Assembly: GCA_963971225.1 (NCBI GenBank)
Contig: OZ020269.1
Coordinates: 8,624,201 to 8,688,200 of the forward strand
Length of the DNA: 64,000 nt
Direction: 5' to 3'
From: Melieria omissa
Taxonomy: Eukaryota; Arthropoda; Insecta; Diptera; Ulidiidae
Numbering within the stretch: the first letter of the stretch is position 1; each line of letters opens with the position of its first letter. The notes beneath the pieces are model-generated. The model saw only the letters and a list, made by a program, of their open reading frames with translations, searched no databases and was not told where the DNA came from. Positions 21,430 to 33,256 of this stretch are shown piece after piece. The translations under genes and the position numbers were made by a program.

Positions 21430-21975
21430 CACTTTATCTCTGCGGACCAATCCGAATGAATAAGAGTACAGCTCTCTTCGAGTACGAGTAAGCTCCGAAC
21501 ATAAACGAGTAGACGTACACTACTTATTCATTTTCGCTCGAAGTGGGAAAACGAGGACAAAAGCATTCGAATAATAGTACACACTGCTTCGAATATATTC
21601 GAATATACTCGTTTTATTATTCCTAAGATTATTTAGAAATATTTATGTTATATATAAATATATTTGTATTTGTTATGCTACTTTTTTCAATAATTTCCAT
21701 TTTGCGTATTAACTAATAAGCCACTTCAACCACACCACAAGTATACACATGGAAAAGTGACATACTGCGCATAAAAATATTCGATGAAACGTTGATCTTC
21801 GAATACTTCGCAAAGTTCTCGATTACCGAATACGTACACTGCAGTATTCGCTTCTCACCGAATACGAGCACTGCAGTGTATGAATAGAAACGAGAAGCGA
21901 CGCTCGCTCGTTTCTATTCGTTTCGTTGTACTTCGAATACCAAGTACCCGTACAGTATGTACAGTAGTGTAGCCG
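21430..21975. repeat. Fold-back-like block rich in CGAATAC
   Basis: The stretch is filled with CGAATAC, CGAGTA, TTCGAATA and ACTGCAGT words in both orientations. It holds a perfect 13-bp inverted repeat, GAATAGAAACGAG (21882-21894) against CTCGTTTCTATTC (21907-21919). A looser nested pair runs from CACTGCAGTATTCG to CGAATACGAGCACTGCAGTG near 21836-21879. Limits are approximate, and no target duplication was found. Confidence 0.55.
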
Positions 21976-22924
21976 CCAAAATGAATATATTCATGCAGGA
22001 CTTTAGTGCCTACTTAAATTAAACCCATAAATCAATCGAAGCTTTTGCTATAAGATGACAAATAGGTGAAGTTCTCTCAGGCAACTTTGGGGTCGAAAGG
22101 GTTAATCTTAGTCTTTTAGCATTTACAATTTCCTACTTATTTTTATCTTTTATTTACCACAGACCTCATATTTTGTCTGAACGATAGTACAGATACTTGT
22201 GATTTGAATAAATGTTTTCATTCATTAGATAATTTTTGTTGATAATAACAAAAAATAAGCTGGCACAGTTCATTGGTTGAAGCAGAATCCAGCATCAAGA
22301 AGTTGTAAAGAGTTAAACTTTGCGCTATTTTGTTGCCATATGGCAACATGCTACTTTGTGGATATCTGAACCCTCTAAAATTTCAAGAATAAATGATCCT
22401 TAGAATAGTTTGAAGTTTTAGTAATAACGCTAAATTAATACACTGAATATTTAAAAATACGAAAAGATAAGTATACACGTTTCTGGAATGTCATATTGCT
22501 ACGTAGTAAGAAAAGAAGAACAAGAAAAAAATAAGAGAAATTTTTAAGTTGACTTTTTACTTCAATTCCGATGCATTCTTCAAGTAAAGTAAGTGAAGAA
22601 ACATTTTTTTTTTTTTATTTATGCGTTGAAACTTTTTTGTTTAAGAAATTATTACAGCCAGAACGATATGGTTTCTGTCACATGACAACACTCTAAAAAA
22701 CAGAGTTTGGCAATAAAAATTCGAAAAATTCGAAATTAGATAACCACATAGAAGACTATTTAAGTCCATAAATTTAAAATTTAATTTTCCACAGTCAAAA
22801 CCTGTAGCGAAAGGTTTGATAGCTTCCCAGACTGAACCATAGCTCCATTGTGTGTCATAATAAGCGGATTGCTGAGTACGATTGATGGTAGTTTTTGTCT
22901 AGACGAGGTAGACAGAATGCTTTA
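21976..22924. other. Non-coding DNA
   Basis: AT-rich with no supported gene. The fragment leading into the retrotransposon relic (from about 22840) may be further diverged element sequence. Confidence 0.45.
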
Positions 22925-23225
22925 GCTAGAACAAGATTGCGAGAATTTTGGGTTTAAATGTTATGGGAATAAATGAAGTTCATTCTTTTGACCCTGTGTG
23001 ATCTTCTGATATTCTTAAAAAGTCCAATAAGTTTGCACGAGAGAACACGTAGCCTCTCTCCTTTTTTATTCATACACTTTCTTTCATCTCCCACTCGTCT
23101 CTGCTGCTGTTACTGTGTACTGAGCCTAAAGCACAATGAATGCCTGAGCCTGAGTGCTTGAAGAATGAACTTCCCATAGGTCTAATTTTTCAGCGCTCTT
23201 TCACATTTATCTAACATCAATCAAT
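22925..23225 (+). pseudogene. Retrotransposon 3' end, degenerate
   Basis: Matches 52770-53046 in order: TTATGGGAATAAATGAAGTTCATTC, then a CCTGTGTGATCTTCTGAT segment, GAGAACACGTAG, a CT-rich stretch, TGAGCCTAAAGCACAATG, TGAGTGCTTG and GACCTCCC-like sequence. In the better copy these encode the C-terminus of a non-LTR ORF2 and its 3' UTR. Here the reading frame is broken repeatedly. The copy ends in ATCAATCAATG, reminiscent of the short tandem tail of the other copy. Confidence 0.65.
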
Positions 23226-25270
23226 GACCGTGATACACACAAGGATTTTTTTGTTTGATTTCAAACTGTATTGAATCCAAAAAATGTATACCGAACCTCC
23301 CAAACAATATTCTGTGTGTTCCGTTAAATAAATTTTATTTACTTCTCCATCGTGCAGAGTGTGGCCAGCGCCCAACGAAGAGTTATTAAAACCAACTAAA
23401 AACTCTTATTAAGCATTTTACAAGCAATTAAGACACTCAATCGGCTAATGTTGTGCCGCAAGTGTATAATTTTAAGTCGACTAGAGGAAACCAACGCATT
23501 GTGGCAGCTTTAAAGTTTATGAAAACATCAAAACAAGCACAGCCATAAATTAACATAAGCGCACCCGAGCGACCACGTGACGTGCTGGTGTTGTGGCGCT
23601 GCGGCTCGCTCACATGTCGGGACATGCAGGCTCCGAGTTGTGGGCTGAGGTGAACGTTGGGGGCGCACGAGGCGGTAAGCATCGCATTTCATTAAATGCC
23701 GTAATCACCGATATTTCGTTGGTTGTTTATTGTTGTGGTTGTTGTTTTTGTTATACATTGCATTTCATTGGAAGCGACCATAATTCGAGTGGATAATTTT
23801 CAAATCAAATAAAACATTTATTCGAGCGAATCAGTCACTTTGTGCAGACGAATCGCCGTTGAGGCGGCGATTTTGTCTAATTCGGCTGCTGTTGCTGTGT
23901 TTTTTCTTCGTTTTCTTCTTCTTCCCCTTTTGAGTTTGGTGCTTTGTTGAAAAATAAGACAAAACTGCGGTTTTTATGTATGGGATTGAATAAATCATGT
24001 GATTCAACTAAACTTGATGGCGTTGTTGTTGTTAGTGTTACTCGAGCTCTAACAATTTTTCAGTCATTTCATTTGATTGACCATTACGAATTTGATTTGT
24101 TTGCCTGTCCAACGCAATGCCGCCGGTTTCGTTTGAATGTGGCGACTTAAGTCACACAAAGTGCAACTTTATATATCGGAGAGCGAATGATAAATGTTGC
24201 ACATCTGTGGCTTTGAACAGCCATTGTCAGATGGACAGTAGCTGGCAATTTGTTGCTGATTGCTTAATACTTATTTACATCTACATATTTTTTGTACATG
24301 ATGGCAACAGTCGAATGTTGCCATTACAAAACTTGAACAATTCCTTCATATGTGTTGTTGCATTGTTGCCTTGAAATTTGTCACTCGCATTGTTGTTAGT
24401 TTGCTATTGTTTTGCATTTGTTTGTGTCGGCACAATGCTTGCAATTTCATTTCAGCTGCTCATAATAAAAGCGATAACGACCAAAATAATAACAACAACA
24501 ACAACATCAGCAAAAATCGACAGCATATTGTCCAATAGTGGCCAAACAATCTAATTATAAATTTTTGATTAATAATTTTGATAGGCGGTTTTCCGCTTCA
24601 CCGATTCTTCTCGCGCTTCAGTTCATCTGCTTTCATTTTTTGTGGTGGTTTGTTACTGTTGTTGTTGTTAGTATTGTTTCTCAGCTGCTGCCATGATCTG
24701 TGAGTTTTTTGCTGTTACTATTGTTTTATTGTTGTGGTTTTGTTTTTGTTGTTTTGCTTAATTATTTTGGCATTATTGAGCAGATTTTTTTTGATGTTCA
24801 ATTTCGAACGCTTAGTCGGTTCGTTCACTCCACGCACCGGCTGACTGAACGGATTATCAATTAATAATATTTGACGTTTCGGTTATGCTAAATTGAACCC
24901 ATCAAAATTGGAGCTCTTGTGTGTGTGTGTGTGAGGGGATGTGTTGTATAGACATTTAAAATGAAAATAACATTGTTAGAAATTCGGAAATCCGCTGATT
25001 TCTATTAAAGTGACTTGCTGTTTTTAGGATCTTCCCTCAAGTTGAACAGAAAATTTATTTTGAATGAAGATAGATTTTTTTCTTCTATCCGGCTATCTCA
25101 GACTGCGCTTTACTCACTCAGCAGACTCACTAACTTCAACTCGCAACACTAAGGAGCTTGAATTGGTACTGCTACCTGACCTGTCGGTTGACCTAAGCCT
25201 ACCTGTGTAATTATTTAAAAATAATAATTTTTATTTAAATATAAATTAATTCTTTTTCAATACTTTAAAC
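23226..25270. other. Non-coding DNA with GTT/CAA runs
   Basis: Contains GTTGTTGTT-type tracts near 23722, 24008, 24660 and 24730, and a GTGTGTGTGTGTG run near 24919. No gene is supported; open frames here follow the trinucleotide runs. Confidence 0.5.
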
Positions 25271-26320
25271 ATTTATTTTATTTTATTTGATTTTATTTTA
25301 TTTTATTTTATTTTATTTTATTTTATTTTATTTTATTTTATTTTATTTTATTTTATTTTATTTTATTTTATTTTATTTTATTTTATTTTATTTTATTTTA
25401 TTTTATTTTATATTATTTCATTTTATTTTAGTTTACTTTATTTTATTTTATTTTATTTTATTTTATTTTATTTTATTTTATTTTATTTTATTTTATTTTA
25501 TTTTATTGTATTGTATTTTAATTAATTTTATTTTATTTCATTTCATTTCATTTCATTTCATTTCATTTTATTTTAATTTATTTTATTTTATTTTATTTTA
25601 TTTTATTTTATTTTATTTTATTTTATTTTATTTTATTTTATTTTATTTTATTTTATTTTATTTTATTTTACTTTATTTGATTTTATTTTATTTTATTTTA
25701 TTTTATTTTATTTTATTTTATTTTATTTTATTTTATTTTATTGTATTGTATTTTATTTTATGTTATTTTATTTTATTTTATTGTATTTTATTTTATTTTA
25801 TTTTATTTTATTTTATTTTATTTTATTTTATTTTATTTTATTTTATTTTATTTTATTTTATTTTATTTTATTTTATTTTATTTTATTTTATTTTATTTTA
25901 TTTTATTTTATTGTATTTTATTTTATTTTATTTTATTTTATTTTATTTTATTTTATTTTATTTTATTTTATTTTATTTTATTTTACTTTATTTGATTTTA
26001 TTTTATTTTATTTTATTTTATTTTATTTTATTTTATTTTATTGTATTTTATTGTATTTTATTTTATGTTATTTTATTTTATTTTATTGTATTTTATTTTA
26101 TTTTATTTTATTTTATTATATTTTATTTTATTTTATTTTATTTTATTTTATTTTATTTTATTTTATTTTATTTTATTTTATTTCATTTTGTTTTATTTTA
26201 TTTTATTTTATTTTATTTTATTTTATTTTATTTTATTTTATTTTATTTTATTTTATTTTATTTTATTTTATTTTATTTTATTTTATTTTATTTTATTTTA
26301 TGTAATTTTATTTATTTATT
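25271..26320 (+). repeat. TTTTA pentanucleotide microsatellite, about 1.05 kb
   Basis: Around 200 units of TTTTA with scattered single-base variants (TTGTA, TTTCA, TATTA, TTTGA, ACTTTA). All three plus-strand frames are free of stops because the unit never yields one, so the long FYFIL-type open frames (up to 366 residues) are artefacts. Variant patterns recur: CTTTATTTGA at 25671 and 25986, TGTTA at 25761 and 26066. Blocks of about 305-315 bp therefore seem to have been duplicated inside the array. Confidence 0.95.
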
Positions 26321-28322
26321 TACTTATTTCAAAACAACGTTTAATTTTATTGAATTAACAAAATGTCTATTAAAAATAAATAAATAAAAGCATTGTGCTT
26401 TCAATATGTTGAAGCTTGTTGACAGCAAACTGACACTTATTGAAAGCCTCAAATGGCTCATGAAATTGTGGAAAATTTCAAATATTTCTACATATTTTCA
26501 TTTCTGAGAGGAATTTTAAATGGAGGGTAAATGCATATTTCCCTTCAAATTAAATTCATAATTTTTTGTTAGGACTTGTAAAAAGCCGCAACAACCCTCA
26601 TACATCAAATCAATCAACGTTGCCCTGACGCCTTGTTACATATTAAAAAAAACAGATACTTTCAAAAAGTAGAAAGCGATAATATAAGCAATAAAAAAGG
26701 TGGCATTTCAACAAAGCAACAACAACAACAATGAAAGAGCCCTAAACCTAAAAAATCGTAAATTAAAAAAATGAGCCGTGACGCAAAATTGCTGCAGCGT
26801 GTCAAAAATTAAGGATTACACAAGCCAATACACACTTTTACATAGAAATATATATAATGACGGACATCCAAATATATATAGATAGAAAATGGGAAAACTA
26901 TGTGTAACTGTAAAAGGCTTCAATTGCCTCACTGCAGCCGGCTGCAGCGTGGTTGCTGCTAATGGCTAACATTGTTAGTGGAAATTTTTTACCTTTCGAA
27001 TTCAAATACACACACACTCACATATTTGATTGCGTAGAATAAAAAGCGGCGCAGGAATCGGCCTTTTGGCAGCCATTAAAATTATGCACATATAAATATG
27101 TACAAAAAAAAAGAACCCAATAATAATGAACAAAAAGGGAGGCGCAGCAAAATTATGTCATGTAATATGTGGTCGCCTTTTTCGGGCCCCTCGACTCTGG
27201 CCCGCGCGTACTTTTCGTTCAGCCAGTGTGCGCCGCTATTGTTTTTACGCCTCTCTACTATGACCTGGTGTTGTTGTTGTTTTTGTAGTTTCTACTATTG
27301 CTGCATTTTCCAGGATTATGCGCCCGACAGGACGTGTTGTAATTCTCAATTTTTGTTTCCTTTTTTGCTTTTGATGATTTTTGGGGTGCAAGCGGCCGCG
27401 TCCATATTTGTTGCCGTTTGTTGTTGTTGTTGTTATGCGTGCGCTAGTGCCGTCGATTGTAGTCGACGATAGCATAGTTGTTGCTGCTACTGTTGTTTAT
27501 GTTGTTGTTGGAGAAACGTTTTGTAAATTGCATTTTCACGTTTATTTTTATTTTTTGGTTTTGTTTTCACTGCCAACGCGCGTTGCACTGCGGCGGGGTG
27601 GAATTTTGTTTGTTGTTGGTTGGCTTTTGTGTCTGCGTGCAGACGGTCTTTTAATGCGCTGCAAATGCAGCCAAATGGGAAATGTTACCATTGTTGTTGT
27701 TGTTGTTGTCTCATGGCCACTGCGTGCTGACATCATTTACCTTTATTGCCTTTTCGAAACGTTTTCGGAATTTTCGATTTTCCACTCGTTGTGCTGTGCT
27801 GTACATTGTTGTTGTTGTTTGTTGTATTCCGTTACAACGAAAAAACTAAAAAAAAACGTAGCAAAAGTCCGCACGAAAGCTACAAATTGCCATTGAATTC
27901 AATTTGCGCCGACATTGTGCCGTCGCACGCACTTTTTGACAGACTGCCCAACTAAAAATGGGTGTCGATGCAGTTGTGGGCGTAGAGAACCAACACATCC
28001 ATTTGCTTCTTTCATTTAATTGCCGATCACTAAGAACAACAACAACAACAACAACGACGATTAAACGGTGTCTAAATGAATTGCAAAAGACGTCATTCGA
28101 TTTTTTTTTCGTCTGGCCTGATTGTTGTTGTTTTAGTGTTTAGTTTCTGTCTGCTGATAATTTGTGTTCAGCGAATTGCGTTCGTGTTGGCAACTGCAGC
28201 TAGTTCGGTTTTTGGATATAAAAATACGTCATCGCCATCGCATGTTGCATGCATCATGTTGCAGGCGTGGTTTGTTTTGGTGCAATTTTGTTGCCACTAA
28301 CTACGCTTTTATTTGTGTTGTT
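26321..28322. other. Non-coding DNA, dense in GTT/CAA runs
   Basis: Runs of GTT or CAA lie near 26716, 27270, 27418, 27480, 27683, 27806 and 28030. Some open frames exceed 100 residues but are Cys/Val/Leu-rich readings of these runs and overlap on both strands. I see no gene. Confidence 0.5.
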
Positions 28323-28690
28323 CTCAAGAAGAAGAAGAAGAAAAGGAAGAAGAAGAAGAAGAAAAGGAAGAAGAAGAAGAGAAAAGGAAGAAGAAGAATA
28401 AAAGAAGAACATTAAGGGGAAGAAGAAGAGGAAGAGGAAGAAGAAGAATAAAAGAAGAAGATTAAGAGGAAGAAGAAGAGGAAGAAGAAGAGGAAGTAGA
28501 AGAGGAAGTAGAAGAAACAATTTGATTAAGAGGAAGAAGAATAAGAAGAGAAGAAGAAGAAGAAGAGAATAAGAAGAAAAAGACGAAGACGAAGAAAAAT
28601 AAGAAGTAGCAGAAGAAGAAGAAAAAGAAGAAGCAGAAGCAGATGAAGAGGAAGGAGTGGATTGAGAGGAAGAAAAATCAGAAGAAAACG
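28323..28690 (+). repeat. GAA/AAG polypurine tract
   Basis: About 370 bases almost wholly of A and G on the plus strand, mostly AAG, AGGAAG and GAAGAAG words. Long polypurine mirror-like tracts can form triplex DNA. It passes directly into the tandem array to the right, whose units carry the same AAG blocks. Confidence 0.9.
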
Positions 28691-29450
28691 CAGTATAGAC
28701 CTTTCGAATTGTATGAAATTATCCCTGAATCGAGCCCTTCCTCAGTTTTGTAATCGTTTCTAGTGCAGATTTTACTTTAACAATTTGTAGGTAGATATGT
28801 TGGAAAATTAAGATTACTAGACTTCTGTCGTAGTTCACGTTCTTAAGGGGAAGAAGAAGAAGCAGTAGAGACATTACAAATTATATGAAAATATACCTCA
28901 GTCGAGTCCTTCCTCAGTTTCGTAATTAATTTATTTTAAGAATTTGTGGGTAGAAATGCTTAAAGACTAAGATTACTATACTTCTGTCGTAGTTATCGTT
29001 TTTAAGAAGAAGGAGAAGAAGAAGAATCTGCATAGATATTTCAAATTGTATGAAATTATCCCTTAACCGAGGCTTTCCTCAGTCTTGTAATTAATAGAAA
29101 TGCTGAAAGGCTAAGTTTACTACACTTCTGTCGTAGTTCACGTTCTTGAGGGGAAGAAGAAGAAGAAGCAGTACTCTTCAAATTATATGAAAATATCCCT
29201 GAACTTCTGTCGTAGTTCACGGTCTTAAGGCGAAGAAGAAGAAGAAGCAGCATAGACTCTTCAAATTATATGAAAATATCCCTGAGTCGAGTCCTTCCTC
29301 AGTTTTGTAATCATTTCTGATGCAGATTTTACTTTTATTTTAATCGCTTTTAGGTAGAAATGCTGGGAAAACTATTTCTCTCGTAGTTAACGTTATTGAA
29401 GGGAACGAGAAGAAAAGAAGAAGAAGACGAAGAAGTTTAAGAAGAATTTA
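28685..29450 (+). repeat. Tandem array, about 150-bp unit with AAG block
   Basis: Each unit runs: an AAGAAGAAGCAG block, a TTCAAATTATATGAAAATAT segment, CCCTGAGTCGAGTCCTTCC, TCAGTTTTGTAAT, a GTAGAAATGCT segment, and CTTCTGTCGTAGTTCACG. Copies begin near 28690, 28860, 29020, 29165 (shortened) and 29235. An inverted piece (CTTCTTCTTCTTCTCGTTAAG) lies at about 29790-29815. Confidence 0.8.
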
Positions 29451-29472
29451 GAATTTTAAATTGATGGCAAAT

Positions 29473-29725
29473 CTCCTTCTTCTTCTTGACTGGCACAACA
29501 GCCCAACTACCCGCAACCATCCATGTTGTGTGTTTGAATTTTTTTTACAAAGTTGGAAGGACCTACGGTTTTATGCCGATTTCGAACGGCGAGTTGGGAG
29601 CTTTTTCATACGTCAGAGAGGACAGCCGCCGAAAGAAAAATTTTTGTTTTTCTTTTTTCGGGGTTCACGCAACGGAGTCTTGACTCGCGACCCAACGCAC
29701 TAACCAGCTGAGCTACGGCGGCTTC
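29473..29725 (-). mobile_element. tRNA-derived SINE with 11-bp target duplication
   Basis: On the minus strand the 253-bp element starts GCCGCCGTAGCTCAGCTGG, with A box TAGCTCAGCTGG and a looser B-box region GAGTCAAGACTCC about 30 bases on, then a tRNA-unrelated body. It ends GTTGTGCCAGTCAAG with an (AAG)n tail. Both sides carry TGATGGCAAAT (29462-29472 and 29726-29736). This is a complete, well-bounded SINE, transcribed by RNA polymerase III in its source form and dependent on another element's machinery for insertion. Confidence 0.88.
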
Positions 29726-29736
29726 TGATGGCAAAT

Positions 29737-30736
29737 ATTCGTTGTTAGAATTTATGGTGCATATTCCACTCCACAAAGGCTAGTATCCTTGCTTCTTCTT
29801 CTTCTCGTTAAGAACGACATTAAGGAGAAGACAACACTTCATATGTCAATATCTAAAGTCTCTGGGAAACTTGATGTCAAGGGTTGCCCATTGCCGCAGA
29901 ATCACCCAGTGGCGGAGCTGGCAAGATCTGCTTCAAGTAGCTATAAGTGAGGATACTTGGAAGTCAAGGGGGGAGACAATAGCTGTTATGTAATGGTGCC
30001 TGTGTCCTTGAACACTCCCAACAATACATAAGAATGATAATGTCAACATTCGTCTAATACAGGAAAACTAATACTGAAATTCTAGGCTTTGCGTTCCCTA
30101 ATAATTTTACAGAGCTTTCTACTCTAAACGTCAGGGGGACAGCAAGATTTACTCATATGGGAATGCTTTGGTTCAGCGTGCGGAAAATAGGGAATAATGC
30201 AGTCCGAATGTATCACCGAACCATATCTTTGTGCTTATCCGAGCTTATCTCAGTTAACCTAACAACTTGGGTCTTCAAGTTCATCCAAGACAACTTAAGA
30301 GAAGAATACGAAATGACATAAACCACATTCGTGATGAGAAAACTTAGGCCCAAATGTGGCCATGAGGCACGGGCTTTTCCTGATAAGAGCATCTTTCTTG
30401 AAAGTACTAACCCTGAAGGTCCATCGTTATTTTGATCCTTTATGAAAAAAAATTGTACTTGTCTGTTGATTCGATCAACAATGCAGTTCTAGGGTTAAAA
30501 AAAAAGAATTAAAACTATTAAATCCAGCGCTTGAATATGTCAAGTCTGGTGAAAAAACCTGCCTGAACTTTTTTTTTACCAGGGCTGGTAGATATGAAAC
30601 TGTTTTTTAAGTTAACATAAGAGATCAGCAAATGACCACCTTTTACTTAGAAGTTGTATTCTAATTTCTAAAATATTCTAATTTCTAAATTTCTAAAATT
30701 CTAATTTGAACTGAACAAAGTTTGAAGTTTTCTTAA
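29737..30736. other. Non-coding DNA
   Basis: No supported gene. Part of 29870-30360 is less AT-rich and may be an old retroelement fragment, but I found no domain in either strand. Confidence 0.45.
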
Positions 30737-30865
30737 CCCATTAATGCATAAAGTTAAAATATTAAACAACTGTTTTAAAAAGATAAACCTTGAGTAAAAT
30801 ATATATAACTCCTAAAATAACAATTTTATTGGCGTCCGATTTATCGGACGTTATGCTCTAATGGG
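30737..30865. mobile_element. piggyBac-type MITE (TTAA duplication)
   Basis: The 129-bp element begins CCCATTAATGCATAA; its right end read inward is CCCATTAGAGCATAA. TTAA flanks both sides (30733-30736 and 30866-30869). CCC-type ends at TTAA are diagnostic of piggyBac. Inside the right end is the palindrome CGTCCGATTTATCGGACG. No coding capacity. Confidence 0.85.
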
Positions 30866-30869
30866 TTAA

Positions 30870-33086
30870 TTCACTATGTTTTTGGTTAATGCAAAGTCTG
30901 CAAAAGACATTCAACTAATAAATAATTTTTTATAAAGATTTCAATACTGATATAGCAAATTTCAATCAAGATATTTCACTCAAAGGCCTCTAATCTCTTC
31001 TAAAAAAAAACCCTTCCTACATAAACAAGTCTCAAGCTTAGGTTTTTGTAGGCTATTGTTTACATGATTTTTTCTACAACGTTTGTTCAAAAAGTTTTTC
31101 AACTACTCATTGTTTCTTCTCTTCCTCTCGTTTCATGTTTTGTGACTGTTGCGCTGCGCTGCTCTTGTCAATCGTTGGTGTTGTGCGCGTCGCACGTTTT
31201 ACAGGTAAGAACACAACCGCAAACTCTCTGCGCCGTGCTGCGCCGAATTGCCAGCCCAGCTGCCAACTGTCAACTGTCAACCGTAATCCCCAGTCGAATC
31301 GAGCAATTCATCAATATTCCAAACTTGTTTCAACAATTTTTTCGTGTTCTTTCTTCTTGTTTTTGTTGTTGCCCTTGTCACTTGGCTGTTGTTATTATTT
31401 GTGTTGTTGTTGTTATTATTGTTGCTGCTGTTATCTGGTGCTTGTTTGGAACTGTTGTGATTCGTGCGACTCCACCTTCGGCGCCGCTCACCTGGACAAG
31501 AAATCATGTTTAGTCAATTTGCTGTAAATTTGATTCGATTACATGCGGCCATGTCTGGCGCAACTTAAGTTGCTTACAACGCCGTATTTGCGCTCTGGCT
31601 GCTGCTGTCTTTGTTATTGTTGGCCGAAATCGGTTTATGCTTTTTTCGGTGGGATTTGGACGAATTTGCTTACTGCGTTTGGACGTGTTGCGGCGACACG
31701 TACAACGCCCTCGGCGACAGCTGCTGTTTGCTGCATGCGCGTGCAGTCTGCTGCGCGTCGTCTGCTCTGTAGGCGGGGACGACATCTAATGGCACTAAAA
31801 TAACTCTCTCACACACACAAACACACAAACACACACACGCGCATTGCATGATTAATAATGGAGCAGACGTGCGCCGAATATTTTCTGAAGCTGCAATTTC
31901 TGTCGTCTGCCGCTGATTCTTTGTTGTTGCGCGCGCTGCGGCTGCACTCGAAAAATGTGTCAGCGCGTTCACCCGACAGACTTTTCTTGGTTTTCGGTTT
32001 ATTATTTTCGCATTATAATTGAAAAAACGTTTCGTGTTGCGTTTAGAATGTCAAACAAATTGTCGCGGCGTCAAGCTTACATTTTTCAATTGTTGCCATT
32101 AGTTGTAGTTGTTGTTGTTGTGTTGTTTTGTTGTTTGGCAAATACGGCAAAGGTGAGGCGCGCACTCCTACAACTAAATATGCATTGTTTTGTTGTTGTT
32201 GTTGCTGTTGTCGTTACTGTGACACTCCTGCGAGGCCTTCATGCGCTGCATTTGGTCCATTAATTTCTGCTGTTTTTTTTAATATTTTTTAGGTTTTATT
32301 TGACTATATTTGGCCCATAATCTCAAATGTTTAAGATAACGCAATGCAATAAAACAAAAACAACAATGACAAAAAATTTGTTGCAAAATATCATTTTCAT
32401 ATTTTTCATAAACGTTTTTGCATGCCACAGCCAGTCAGACCGCCAACGTGACACCTGTTGCCAGCGTTTGCGTTCGATGCGGCATTTGGCTTTGTTTGTG
32501 CGCCTCGACAGTGTTGCTGCATCATTTTTTGTTGTTATTATTGTTTAATCCTTTTGTTGCTGAAAACTTATGCAAGCATGTTTCTCTGATATGTCACAAC
32601 AACAAACATTTGACTAACAACAAAAGCAACAACAAAAATTGCATCCACTTTTTTGTTAGTTGGCCGAGGATGTTTTTTTCCCGTTTGTCTCAAAGACAAA
32701 GCCAAAAATGTCAACACGCCGCTGCCACTGCGCATGTTGCACGCCGATTTGTTGTTGCCAATTCATAAATATTGCATCATCAGCAACAAAAACAACAACA
32801 AATAACTATGACATGCATTGCTGCTGTGTTGCGCTGTTCAGTCAGTTATCTACAATTTTCATGTTAATCGACGCGATATGCAAAAACGGAATGGCTGTTT
32901 TTGTTTTGAGGTTAGATATATTTTTTTGAAGTGACATTTTTTTTGTTAATTTTTGGGAGTAAGTTTAAATTTGGGCATAAATGCACAAAATGTTTTCAAC
33001 TGCAAAACGAGTGGCGTACATTTGAGTTTTATTTTGAGTTGCAGCAGCTGCGTAGCTTCACTTCATTCGATTAAGATTCGGCAGTT
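30870..33086. other. Non-coding DNA with GTT runs
   Basis: GTT or CAA runs near 31388-31420, 32107-32130 and 32190. Open frames of 100-150 residues on both strands follow these tracts and have no domain. A possible juxtaposed splice site lies at 31201-31210. Confidence 0.5.
31191..31210 (+). other. Candidate recursive splice site
   Basis: CGCACGTTTTACAG is followed directly by GTAAGA, placing a 3' splice-site end (AG, 31203-31204) against a good 5' splice site (31205-31210). Such zero-length exons are used in long fly introns. The pyrimidine tract is only moderate, and no flanking exon is known. Confidence 0.3.
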
Positions 33087-33094
33087 TGTGATTG

Positions 33095-33248
33095 CAGGCG
33101 CGGATTCAGAAAAATATTTCGGGGGGGTTTCAAAAAGTAATTCTTTAATATTTGTAAAATGCCTTTTAATTTGTATGTAGTTTTATAGGCGATCCAAATA
33201 TTTCGGGGGGGTTTCAACCCCCAAAACACCCCCCTGAATCCGCCACTG
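33095..33248. mobile_element. Short hAT-type MITE
   Basis: The 154-bp element begins CAGGCGCGGATTCAG; its right end read inward is CAGTGGCGGATTCAG. It is flanked by 8-bp TGTGATTG at 33087-33094 and 33249-33256. Inside, ATATTTCGGGGGGGTTTCAA occurs twice as a direct repeat (33113 and 33198), the second followed by a complementary AACCCCCAAAACACCCCCC arm. Confidence 0.85.
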
Positions 33249-33256
33249 TGTGATTG

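Noticed and set aside
25287..26387. 366-residue open frame of FYFIL repeats
   Set aside because: A by-product of the TTTTA microsatellite, which cannot produce a stop on the plus strand.
27098..27896. Open frames of 124 and 171 residues
   Set aside because: Cys/Val-rich readings of GTT runs, overlapping each other and antisense frames, with no domain.
28254..28520. Leucine-rich minus-strand open frame
   Set aside because: Direct translation of the GAA/CTT tract.
29870..30360. Possible retroelement coding fragment
   Set aside because: Neither strand gives a recognisable domain.
31064..31527. Open frames of 149 and 130 residues
   Set aside because: Overlap in different frames across GTT-rich DNA, with no domain or signal.
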